DNA of 12,076 bases, taken from positions 1-12,076 of the forward strand of contig CAJQOE010000011.1 in assembly GCA_905479885.1 (NCBI GenBank). Direction: 5' to 3'. The translations under genes were made by a program, and so were the position numbers. Below the pieces are notes generated by a model. The model made no database searches. It had not been told where the DNA came from and saw only the letters and a list, made by a program, of their open reading frames with translations. Shown here in pieces: positions 1-6,634 of this stretch. The stretch's first letter is position 1. Every line of letters begins with the position of its first letter. The stretch comes from an uncultured Rickettsiaceae bacterium. Its GTDB lineage: Bacteria; Pseudomonadota; Alphaproteobacteria; Rickettsiales; Rickettsiaceae.

Positions 1-59
1 GACTCCTGAAGGATTTGTTCTTTTTCTAATTCTGATAATTTCTTAATTGATGGCTGCAT
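1..59 (-). CDS. N-terminal fragment of an unidentified protein, cut by the window edge
   Basis: Nineteen codons are visible (MQPSIKKLSELEKEQILQE), running off the left edge. The start is well supported: on the minus strand GGAG (67-70) lies seven bases before the ATG at 57-59, within the purine-rich run GGAGAGGAAG. The peptide is charged, looks helical and has no signal peptide. That is too little to name a family. It lies downstream of, and on the same strand as, the truncated lysozyme gene, with 76 bases between them, so the two could share a transcript. Whether the gene is intact cannot be seen. Confidence 0.55.
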   Translation of the reverse strand, partial: MQPSIKKLSELEKEQILQE

Positions 60-135
60 TCTTCCTCTCCTTTTTTCAAAGAAGGTAAATTATCAAATTA
101 CTCTGAACTTGTATAGAAGCTAGTTTACTAGACGC

Positions 136-378
136 TTACTGATCATCTGAGAGTGGGGCGTTTATATATTTAAGTACAGCACGTTCTGCGCGCAATAGAT
201 CTTTTTGTAAAATGATATTAGCTCGTTCTTCTGTGACATAGTTGTATTGGTCACTGGGCAGTAGTTTATGTCCATATCCAATGGTTAGATAGCCTCCGGA
301 ACATACATATGGTTCGTTCTTAAAGCCTTCAAATTGTTTGATTAATTCAATACCTTTAGTGTTAGTAAATCTATGCAT
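136..378 (-). pseudogene. Truncated phage-type lysozyme (GH24 muramidase), N-terminal half only
   Basis: The 80-residue product matches the N-terminal lobe of T4/lambdoid-type lysozymes, which cleave the MurNAc-GlcNAc bond of peptidoglycan. The family's catalytic pattern E-8aa-(D/C)-5aa-T is present: E17 in FEGFK, C26, and T32 in YLTIGYGH. The frame stops right after PLSDDQ, where full-length relatives (about 140-150 residues) continue into the C-terminal helical lobe. I translated all three frames of the next 76 bases and found no continuation, so this looks like a deletion rather than a single frameshift. The start is the ATG at 376-378, with AAGG at 386-389 as a weak ribosome binding site and TATAAA at 427-432 as a possible -10 box. 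Without the C-terminal lobe, activity is unlikely. It is probably a phage or endolysin remnant; a short functional product is possible but less likely. Confidence 0.72.
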
Positions 379-381
379 AAA

Positions 382-419
382 GCTACCTTATTAGTTGCGT
401 GTTATCTAAACAAGGTAGC
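382..419 (-). promoter_or_regulatory. Hairpin leader covering the lysozyme ribosome binding site
   Basis: Bases 382-389 (GCTACCTT) and 412-419 (AAGGTAGC) are perfect inverted repeats of 8 bp with a 22-base loop. On the minus strand the downstream arm contains AAGG, seven bases before the lysozyme ATG, so folding would hide the Shine-Dalgarno sequence. A TATAAA box at 427-432 would put the transcript start near the outer end of the hairpin. The repeat is seen directly; a regulatory role is inference, and an 8-bp repeat could be chance in this composition. Confidence 0.3.
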
Positions 420-465
420 AAAATACTTTATATCACTAATGGTAAAATAAGAAAAAGTTGATAAT

Positions 466-519
466 AAAAAACAAAGGATCTGAATGAGCATAACGTTTGA
501 TCAATCAGATCCTTTGTTT
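466..519 (-). terminator. Rho-independent terminator of the BON-domain gene
   Basis: A perfect 15-bp stem is formed by 469-483 (AAACAAAGGATCTGA) and 505-519, with a 21-base loop. Read on the minus strand it is followed by a T-rich tract (TTTGTTTTTTATT), as expected for termination of the gene ending at 570. The plus-strand side has a poorer T tract, so any activity in that direction would be weaker. Confidence 0.75.
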
Positions 520-569
520 GGTTTTAGAAACTAGAATAAATTTGGTCTCATCCAATTTCTTTATGCAAG

Positions 570-1130
570 TTATCTAACGTATATATTTTCTTTTACGCTT
601 TTTACTGTATTTATCTTAGATACTGAATCCACAATTAGTCTTCTATCTATTTCACCGATTGAATGCCCTTCTAAATGCACTACTCCATTTTTTGTTTCTA
701 CTTTTATATCATTATCTTTAGAAATTTGGTTGTATAGCATTAAGTGTTTTATTTTCCCATATACTTTAGCTGTAATTAATGTATCAAGTAATGGATTTTT
801 TCCTGTAGTTAATTTTAGATTGTCGGTATTAACATCCTCTACATCCCTAACTGACATAGCGACGGTTGCAGCTCTCTCTGCTTGCAAATTAGTTTCCACG
901 ACGCCTTTTAAGTGCACTATTCTATTTTCCACAGAAACAGTGATATCAGTTCCTTTAATATCGTCTTCTGCAAGTAAATTTGCTTTAACAGCAGCATGGA
1001 TAATTTGATCTTTAACAACGTCATTACTTTTTGATGCTAATGCTTCTGGCAGTGATACAAATAAGTTCAAAAGCGTTATAGAGACAATTATAGATAGGAA
1101 AAATACACCAGTTTTTATTATATTAGTCAT
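570..1130 (-). CDS. Exported protein with two BON domains (OsmY-like)
   Basis: The product has 186 residues. Residues 7-29 are a hydrophobic export signal, and ALA|SKS (30-35) is a plausible signal peptidase I site, so a periplasmic or membrane-associated protein is expected. Two BON domains follow, at about 39-107 and 116-186. Each carries the family's I-x-V-x-x-x-x-V-x-L-x-G pattern, seen in VENRIVHLKG (glycine 76) and TKNGVVHLEG (glycine 155). BON domains are thought to bind phospholipid or to help organise the envelope. OsmY of E. coli has the same two-domain layout at about 200 residues. The ATG is preceded by TTGAGGTA, a good ribosome binding site. The gene stands alone between its own promoter (1215-1243) and terminator (466-519). 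Specific function is unknown; envelope stress or maintenance is inference from the family. Confidence 0.85.
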   Translation of the reverse strand: MTNIIKTGVFFLSIIVSITLLNLFVSLPEALASKSNDVVKDQIIHAAVKANLLAEDDIKGTDITVSVENRIVHLKGVVETNLQAERAATVAMSVRDVEDVNTDNLKLTTGKNPLLDTLITAKVYGKIKHLMLYNQISKDNDIKVETKNGVVHLEGHSIGEIDRRLIVDSVSKINTVKSVKENIYVR

Positions 1131-1193
1131 TTTAAATACCTCAATTTTGTTAATAATAATTATAAATAAATATTCATTTTTAAAAGTAAAAAT

Positions 1194-1243
1194 AATGAAT
1201 ATTCATTCTCTTGTAGGTTATCATGGCAAAAGTATTTTGTCAA
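1194..1243 (-). promoter_or_regulatory. Promoter of the BON gene with a 14-bp palindrome near the start site
   Basis: On the minus strand a perfect TTGACA (1238-1243) is followed after 17 bases by TAACCT (1215-1220); GATAAC (1217-1222) is an alternative -10 with a 15-base spacer. Just downstream lies the perfect palindrome AATGAATATTCATT (1194-1207), covering the predicted start site. A further copy of AATATTCATT is at 1169-1178. The arrangement resembles an operator bound by a dimeric repressor. The -35 box and palindrome are seen directly; the -10 is weak and the regulatory role is inferred. Confidence 0.45.
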
Positions 1244-1373
1244 AGTGACGAGCTAGAAGGCACTAAAATACTAGTTAATTAGTGCTTATAGGTCGTAATA
1301 TTTATTCTCACTGGATAGTATATTTAGCCACTGCTAGTTATTAATTTTTATTAGTATAAAAATTATGTAAGCA

Positions 1374-1850
1374 TCATAATGCTCTGTGATGAGCTAGGCA
1401 TGTATAGGCTACGGCTAGGGCATCGGCTTCGTCGAAGCAAATGTGATTAGTACTGCCAGATATAATCATATTTATCATATGTTTAACTTGCTCCTTTTGT
1501 GCGTGACCTGTACCCACAATGGTTTTCTTGATTTTATTAGGAGCGTACTCATAGAAAGGGAGTTGTGTTTTGCCAATAATTGCCATTAAAGCACCACGCA
1601 CGTAACCTAATTTTAAGGAAGAACCGGCATTTATGTTAATAAAAGTTTCCTCCATGGCAATGGCTTGCGGCTTATGTAAATCAATAATTTGTTCAATAAC
1701 TCCCGTTATATTCGAAAGCCTTAGATGTAATGCAGTATCTGCTTTAGTTTTAATGATACCACTATCAATATAATTAATTTTAGGAGAGTCTAATTGAATG
1801 ATTCCCCAACCCAGACAGGACAGAGCAGGGTCGATTCCTAAAATTTTCAT
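1374..1850 (-). CDS. ruvC: Crossover junction endodeoxyribonuclease RuvC
   Basis: RuvC resolves Holliday junctions by paired nicks, working with the RuvAB branch-migration motor in recombinational repair. The 158 residues are close to the usual 160-175. All four acidic positions of the RNase H-like active site can be placed: D7 in LGIDPALS, E67 in AMEETF, and D140 and D143 in FDEADALAVA. The junction-binding segment LGYVRGAL (81-88) and the EYAPNKIKKTIVGTGHAQKE stretch (101-120) are also typical. The ATG lies only seven bases past the stop of the RND pump gene and has no clear Shine-Dalgarno sequence, which suggests translational coupling to the pump. The usual ruvA and ruvB partners are not adjacent. 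An AT-only inverted repeat (1342-1365) follows the stop but is too weak to call a terminator. Confidence 0.95.
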   Translation of the reverse strand: MKILGIDPALSCLGWGIIQLDSPKINYIDSGIIKTKADTALHLRLSNITGVIEQIIDLHKPQAIAMEETFININAGSSLKLGYVRGALMAIIGKTQLPFYEYAPNKIKKTIVGTGHAQKEQVKHMINMIISGSTNHICFDEADALAVAYTCLAHHRAL

Positions 1851-1857
1851 ATAATAT

Positions 1858-4800
1858 CTACTTTTGCAGTGTTTTTTCTTTTTTAAAGGTTTGGTATAGT
1901 ACAGGTATTACAAAAATAGTAAATAACGTACCAAGCAACATTCCCCCTACGATTACTAGCCCAATAGAATTACGTGAGGCTGCACCAGCTCCAGAAGCAG
2001 TAACTAAAGGCAAAGCACCACATATAGTTGCGATACTTGTCATCAGGATAGGACGTAAGCGTAGTTTTGCAGATTGCAGCACTGCCTCGGATATAGACAT
2101 GCCGTTTTCACGAAGTTGGTTAGTAAATTCAACAATCATGATAGAATTCTTGGTAACTAACCCAATAAGTGTAATTAAGCCAATATTACTGTACATATTA
2201 ATAGTATCACCAAACATTAGTAGCGCAAGTACGCCTCCAGTCATTGAAAATGGCACTGCCATTAGAATCAGTAGTGAATCTGCAAAACTTTCAAACTGAG
2301 CAGATAGAACAAGATATATGAACACTAAAGCAAACAGGAAAGTAATCACAGTTTGTCCGCTTGATTCATTCATTTGATCAATTTGTCCACGGAATTTTAG
2401 CTGTGTGTTATCTTTATTGATAACATCTTTAGCAATATCTTCAATAGCAGTAGCAGCATCCCCTAAGTTAATGCCTGGCGCCATATCGGAAGTGATAGTA
2501 ATAGCTTTAGCATTATTGAAATGCTGATATTCTTTAACTGTTATAGTTTCAATGATTTCAGCTAAGGTCTCAATAGGGAGTAGGTTGCCTGTATCAGATT
2601 TGATATAAATTTTCTTTAGGTCGTTGGGGTCATTACGGTCTTTAATATCATAACGTATCATGACATCATAAATATCATTACCTAGCCTAAAATCGCCTAC
2701 CTGTCTGCCTGCTATGAGATATTGTATAGTTTTGCCAATGGTGTTGATATCTACTCCGTACCTGTAAGCTTTTTCTCTATTTACTATAATATCTAAAGTT
2801 GGTGTTGAGGCTTTAAAATCTCTCTCTTCATTTTGGAAAATAGGATTTGCTTTCATACGATCAAGAAAAATTTGTGACACTTTATCTAAATCACTATATT
2901 CCAGTGATGTCTGTAAATTGAATTTAATCGGATTGTCAGAGCCACCACCACCTATTGATGGAGGACTAACAGCAAAAATAGACATTCCGGGGATTTGTGA
3001 AAATTTCCAGTTTAGTTCTTTTTTAATATCGCTGTGAGATTTAGTGCGTTTGCTCCAATCAGTTAATGGTACGAAGGCCATACCGCTTTCACCGCCTCCC
3101 CAACCAATAACGCCTAAGAAACCTATGATGTCATCATGGCTCGCTAGGATTTTTTCGGCTTTTAGGAAGGTCTTTAAAGATTCCTCGGTACTAGATCCTT
3201 CTGGGCCATTAAAGAAAACTTGTAAAAAACCAGCATCTTCATCTGGTACAAAAGTTTTATCTACTTTCATAAACCCGACTATAAGAGCGATTACAGAAAG
3301 CAAACAGATAGCATAAAATTTTAATTTATTATTTAGTGCCGCTCCAAGGTAGCGAATATAATTAAATTGTAGTTTTAGTAAATAATAATCAAAAATTTGT
3401 AAAAGTTTTGGTTTTGGAGCGTCGCTTGCTTTAATCATTCGGCTAGTCATCATTGGCGTTAAAGTTAGCGCTACAAATCCTGAAAATAATACACAAAAAG
3501 CTAGAGTCCAGGCAAATTCTACAAACAATTTACCAAGGAAACCGTCAATAAGGCCAATTGGTAAAAATACTGAGGCTAGGGTTATAGTCATTGCAAGGAT
3601 CGCAAAACCAATTTCTTTAGAGGCGTCAAAGGCTGCTTGCATTGGCGTTTTACCAAGCTCATGATTATGTCTGAATATATTTTCAAGCATCACAATTGCG
3701 TCATCAACTACTAGGCCTATAGCTAAAATCATAGCCAAGAGAGTAAAAGTATTGATACTAAACCCAAGTAAATACATAGCTGTGAATGTACCAATGAGAG
3801 ATATTGGAATAGTCACAAGAGGAATCATGGTAATACGAATTGAACCAAGAAAAATATAAATCACAGCGCCAACAAGGATCAGAGCTTCTGCAATAGTAAA
3901 ATATACAGATCTAATGGATTCCTTTACTGCTATAGATGCATCATAAGCAATATCAATTTCTACACCAGCTGGTAGATTCTTTCTTATGTTCGGTAATTCT
4001 GCTCGCACTGAATCGGCCAGCTCAATGATATTGGCAGTAGATTGTTTTATTAAGCCCACTGCTAATGATGGTTTGCCATTATATCGTAATACTACATCGT
4101 TTTCATATGGTTCAAGACCTATAGTAGCAACGTCTTGAAGTTTGATAATAGTACCGTTTGGGTATTTTTTAACAATGATGTTACCAAATTCTTCTGGGGT
4201 ATTAAGAGTAGCAGCTAGTTTAAGTGAAAAACCACGTACGTTAGTTTTAATTGATCCAGCTGGGTAATCTTTGTTCTGAGCGCGTATGGCGGATTCTAGT
4301 TCAAACGGACTAATTTTATGTTGAAACATTTTAGTGCTGATAGGTTCAATACGCATTGTGTAATAGCGTGCACCAAAGATTCTAGAGTTTCCTACGGTCG
4401 GCAACTTTTCTAAAACAGATTTAATTTGATTATCTGAGATTCTTGTAAGTTCCAAATTATCGTGTCGGTTACTGTTTATGCTAATCCAAAAACTAGGCCA
4501 AGCATCTGAATCCATTTTTGCGACAGAAGGTGACTTCATATCATCTGGAAAAAATTGAATTACATCAGATATCCTGGAGCGTACATCGTTGAGAGCAATT
4601 TCAATATCTGCATTAAGATTAAATTCAAGCATTATGGAGCTTTCACCAACGCTACTAGAAGAAGACATGGACTCTAAATTCTTGATAGTTTTTAGCGCTT
4701 TTTCAATACGAGTAGTTATTTGGCGCTCCATATATAACGCATCAGCCCCATTATATTCAGAGTTAACTGTAATAATAGGCGGATTAATATTAGGAGTGCC

Positions 4801-4905
4801 ACGTACTTGTAGTTTGGTAAAGAAGATGGACCCAAGAGCAAGAATAATTAAACTCAGAACTATAGTAAAAACAGGTCTTTTTATACAAATTTCAGGTAGT
4901 TGCAT
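1858..4905 (-). CDS. RND-family efflux pump, inner-membrane subunit (AcrB/AcrD-like)
   Basis: This proton-driven transporter of the resistance-nodulation-division superfamily has 1015 residues, in the family's usual range. The order is TM1 (12-31), first porter loop, TM2-6 (about 335-490), TM7 (about 528-547), second porter loop, then TM8-12 (about 850-1003). The proton-relay aspartates of TM4 are D401 and D402 (GLVVDDAIVMLENI), and the matching TM10 lysine is K919 (GLVTKNSIMIVEF). The N-terminus MQLPEICIKRPVF is typical. Such pumps form trimers that collect drugs, detergents or lipids from the periplasm and outer membrane leaflet. The substrate cannot be read from the sequence. Its start lies six bases after the stop of the membrane fusion protein gene, so the two form one transcription unit. 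No TolC-like outer-membrane channel is in the window and would have to be encoded elsewhere. All visible functional residues are intact. Confidence 0.93.
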   Translation of the reverse strand: MQLPEICIKRPVFTIVLSLIILALGSIFFTKLQVRGTPNINPPIITVNSEYNGADALYMERQITTRIEKALKTIKNLESMSSSSSVGESSIMLEFNLNADIEIALNDVRSRISDVIQFFPDDMKSPSVAKMDSDAWPSFWISINSNRHDNLELTRISDNQIKSVLEKLPTVGNSRIFGARYYTMRIEPISTKMFQHKISPFELESAIRAQNKDYPAGSIKTNVRGFSLKLAATLNTPEEFGNIIVKKYPNGTIIKLQDVATIGLEPYENDVVLRYNGKPSLAVGLIKQSTANIIELADSVRAELPNIRKNLPAGVEIDIAYDASIAVKESIRSVYFTIAEALILVGAVIYIFLGSIRITMIPLVTIPISLIGTFTAMYLLGFSINTFTLLAMILAIGLVVDDAIVMLENIFRHNHELGKTPMQAAFDASKEIGFAILAMTITLASVFLPIGLIDGFLGKLFVEFAWTLAFCVLFSGFVALTLTPMMTSRMIKASDAPKPKLLQIFDYYLLKLQFNYIRYLGAALNNKLKFYAICLLSVIALIVGFMKVDKTFVPDEDAGFLQVFFNGPEGSSTEESLKTFLKAEKILASHDDIIGFLGVIGWGGGESGMAFVPLTDWSKRTKSHSDIKKELNWKFSQIPGMSIFAVSPPSIGGGGSDNPIKFNLQTSLEYSDLDKVSQIFLDRMKANPIFQNEERDFKASTPTLDIIVNREKAYRYGVDINTIGKTIQYLIAGRQVGDFRLGNDIYDVMIRYDIKDRNDPNDLKKIYIKSDTGNLLPIETLAEIIETITVKEYQHFNNAKAITITSDMAPGINLGDAATAIEDIAKDVINKDNTQLKFRGQIDQMNESSGQTVITFLFALVFIYLVLSAQFESFADSLLILMAVPFSMTGGVLALLMFGDTINMYSNIGLITLIGLVTKNSIMIVEFTNQLRENGMSISEAVLQSAKLRLRPILMTSIATICGALPLVTASGAGAASRNSIGLVIVGGMLLGTLFTIFVIPVLYQTFKKEKTLQK

Positions 4906-4911
4906 ACTATC

Positions 4912-5973
4912 TTACGCGTCATTTTTTGTTTGGGTGTCTGCAGTCTCATTGATTATTTCAATCATGGCCCCGTCATAAACTTTGGTCAGACCACTTAAAA
5001 CAAGTAAATTACCAGCTTGTATTTCACCAGAAAGAACTTCGATCATATTATCGGTTCTGGCGCCTGTGACGATGTAAACCTGTTGAGATTTATTATCTTC
5101 AGTGATTTTATAGACAAAGTTACCTTGGTTGTTTTTTAACAATATTTTTTCAGGGACCGCTACAGCTTTATGTTGATCAAATATTATTTCTACTTCAACA
5201 TAACTACCGTGAACTAGCTTACTATCAGGGTCGAATGCCAATTTTGCAGTTATAGTACCATTATCATTGAGGTAGTTAGAAACTGCAATCACCCGACCCT
5301 GAATTTTTTTATTATCAGAATCTGTAGCATAAATCAGTGAGTTTTGATCTATTTTTGCATGCATATTTTCTGGTAGTTCTATAAAAATAGTTTTGTCACC
5401 TTGGGCAATCAAGCTAAATAAGTAATCCCCGACTTTTACATCATCGCCAGTCCTTGCATTAACTACACCTACATATCCATCATAGGGAGCAGTTATAATC
5501 ATATCTTCATATTGGCTTAGGGTATTTACTAGGTCAGACCTAGCTATTTCTAAAGCTACTTTCGATTTATTTGATACCTCGCTGCTGATTATTTTTTTCT
5601 TAAGCAAAGAGACATCACGTTCGTAAGTTGTTTGAGCGGATTGAAAAGAAGCTTCAGCTTTGGATTTATTGGCTTCTGCAATATCCGCATTAATAGTAAT
5701 TAATATATCATTGGCAGATACATTTTTTCCTTGAATAATAGATATGGAGTCAATAGAGCCGGTTGTTTTGGCGTAATATGTTTTGCTTTGCTCTGACTTG
5801 CATTGCCCAATAGCAGTGAATTTTTCATGAAAATCATAATATCCAATTTTAATAGGGAGTACCAAAATTTGGTTTTCACTAGCTTGTACATGAAAATTTG
5901 TAAAGCTTATTAAAACTGCCAAGAAAAGCCTTGAAATTAAATTTTTATTCTCCAGGGGGTAAAAAATATTCAT
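4912..5973 (-). CDS. Periplasmic membrane fusion protein (HlyD/AcrA family) of the RND pump
   Basis: The 353-residue adaptor should link the RND pump to an outer-membrane channel. Residues 12-31 form a signal peptide with a likely cut after HVQA (28-31). There is no lipobox cysteine there, so it is probably not a lipoprotein. The two halves of the lipoyl-like domain are visible at 72-94 (GSIDSISIIQGKNVSANDIL) and 160-188 (TAPYDGYVGVVNARTGDDVK). They flank a helical hairpin (about 97-153) that is short for AcrA-type proteins. A beta-barrel (about 195-270) and a membrane-proximal domain (275-345) follow, as usual. It is the first gene of the operon with the pump and ruvC. The ATG at 5971-5973 has only a distant AAGAAG upstream as a ribosome binding site; no better in-frame start preserves the signal peptide. 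Confidence 0.9.
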   Translation of the reverse strand: MNIFYPLENKNLISRLFLAVLISFTNFHVQASENQILVLPIKIGYYDFHEKFTAIGQCKSEQSKTYYAKTTGSIDSISIIQGKNVSANDILITINADIAEANKSKAEASFQSAQTTYERDVSLLKKKIISSEVSNKSKVALEIARSDLVNTLSQYEDMIITAPYDGYVGVVNARTGDDVKVGDYLFSLIAQGDKTIFIELPENMHAKIDQNSLIYATDSDNKKIQGRVIAVSNYLNDNGTITAKLAFDPDSKLVHGSYVEVEIIFDQHKAVAVPEKILLKNNQGNFVYKITEDNKSQQVYIVTGARTDNMIEVLSGEIQAGNLLVLSGLTKVYDGAMIEIINETADTQTKNDA

Positions 5974-6014
5974 ATTCTAAGTACAAGTTCTTCTTATCAT
6001 TAATATTTACTTAT

Positions 6015-6044
6015 ATAATAGTGAGCTTTAAAAAGCCAGTACAA
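6015..6044 (-). promoter_or_regulatory. Predicted promoter of the efflux-ruvC operon
   Basis: On the minus strand TATTAT (6015-6020, five of six consensus bases) is preceded after 18 bases by TTGTAC (6039-6044, three of six). It sits about 40 bases before the membrane fusion protein start and just past the pilin gene's terminator, so the operon should be transcribed independently. The partial inverted repeat GCTTT...AAAGC (6025-6036) lies in the spacer. Confidence 0.4.
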
Positions 6045-6061
6045 ACAGCTATAATTAGCAT

Positions 6062-6095
6062 AAAAAAAGGAAGCGGTATATACCACTTCCTTTTT
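6062..6095 (-). terminator. Rho-independent terminator of the virB2-like gene
   Basis: The arms 6064-6079 and 6080-6095 pair almost perfectly, with a minimal loop in the central TATATA. Read on the minus strand the stem ends in a run of seven T (opposite 6062-6068). The one odd position (6074/6085) is a C-A mismatch on the plus strand but a tolerated G-U pair in minus-strand RNA. This supports the minus strand as the working one and ties the hairpin to the pilin gene that ends at 6120. Confidence 0.85.
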
Positions 6096-6119
6096 CTTAA
6101 AATATAATTGAATTATGAA

Positions 6120-6494
6120 TTAATCGTCACCTGTTTCGCAGTTAGCATTGTCTGCGTCGCCACTTAAGAAAGCAACTAATTTAGGTGCACTGAAGATGAT
6201 ACCTACACCAGCAGCGGTCGCTGCGGCAATACCCCAGTTTAGTTTGCCTAAGAAAAGGCCTACACCCACAGAAAAGATAGCTATTGTAGCAATACCTCTA
6301 GCAATACCACCAGATAGGTTAGCTACCAAGCGGCATAGGGTTTGTCCAACAACGTCATTGTCTGCAGCAGCAGGAGCTGCAGCTGCAAATGCGGCTTCTG
6401 ATGAGGCCATGATTACGGCTACAGCAGCAAAAAGTAGAAATAAACGCCATGCTAGGTCAGCATTTAGTTCGACGTGGAATTTTGAAAAATTCAT
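6120..6494 (-). CDS. virB2: VirB2/TrbC-family type IV secretion pilin subunit
   Basis: VirB2 is the major pilin of P-type type IV secretion systems, the export machines conserved across Rickettsiales. I chose the ATG at 6492-6494 (MNFSKFHVEL, 124 residues) because TGAGGT lies at 6499-6504, just before it. An in-frame ATG 18 bases upstream (6510-6512) has no ribosome binding site. The order is typical of the family: a long signal peptide (about 16-37, likely cut at AFA|AAAP), then two membrane helices (about 62-82 and 86-108) separated by the short basic loop GKLNW. Cysteines C54 and C119 could form a disulfide. No other virB gene is nearby, and the gene has its own promoter and terminator, so it looks like a scattered solo copy. 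Family membership is solid; whether it is the main pilin or a paralogue cannot be told here. Confidence 0.85.
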   Translation of the reverse strand: MNFSKFHVELNADLAWRLFLLFAAVAVIMASSEAAFAAAAPAAADNDVVGQTLCRLVANLSGGIARGIATIAIFSVGVGLFLGKLNWGIAAATAAGVGIIFSAPKLVAFLSGDADNANCETGDD

Positions 6495-6536
6495 AGATAC
6501 CTCATTTATCATTATGATGAATTAAACACAGCTTCT

Positions 6537-6564
6537 AGTGTATATGTAGTGTGGGGTGGGTCAA
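6537..6564 (-). promoter_or_regulatory. virB2: Predicted promoter of the virB2-like gene
   Basis: On the minus strand TTGACC (6559-6564) is followed after a 16-base spacer by TACACT (6537-6542). The start site would fall roughly 35 bases before the chosen ATG. The C-rich spacer (CACCCCACAC) stands out in this AT-rich DNA. No terminator is evident between folC and this site, so some read-through from folC is possible. Confidence 0.45.
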
Positions 6565-6634
6565 GATTTTCTATAAAAATTAAAAGAAGTGTAATAGCTT
6601 AATACATAATTGTGTGTTTTTTATGTTGCGTATA

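Noticed and set aside
60..135. Frameshifted C-terminal half of the lysozyme
   Set aside because: None of the three minus-strand frames after the stop resembles the lysozyme C-terminal lobe, and two of them stop within a few codons.
730..1008. Plus-strand open frame of 92 codons inside the BON gene
   Set aside because: It lies fully opposite a protein with two recognisable domains, signal peptide, promoter and terminator; its translation resembles no family.
1260..1285. GCACTAA / TTAGTGC inverted repeat upstream of the BON promoter
   Set aside because: Only 7 bp, with no T run on the minus strand and no clear position relative to a gene; it might be a spare operator or chance.
1342..1365. 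AT-only 9-bp inverted repeat after ruvC as a terminator
   Set aside because: The stem has no G-C pair and the minus strand lacks a T tract after it; repeats like this arise easily in AT-rich DNA.
6495..6512. Upstream ATG adding six residues to the pilin
   Set aside because: No ribosome binding site precedes it, while TGAGGT is placed for the ATG at 6492-6494, which also gives the usual short N-terminal region before the signal helix.
6148..6525. Plus-strand open frame of 125 codons opposite the pilin gene
   Set aside because: It is antisense to a clear VirB2 gene whose alanine- and glycine-rich codons keep the other strand open. It has no family resemblance and no ribosome binding site.
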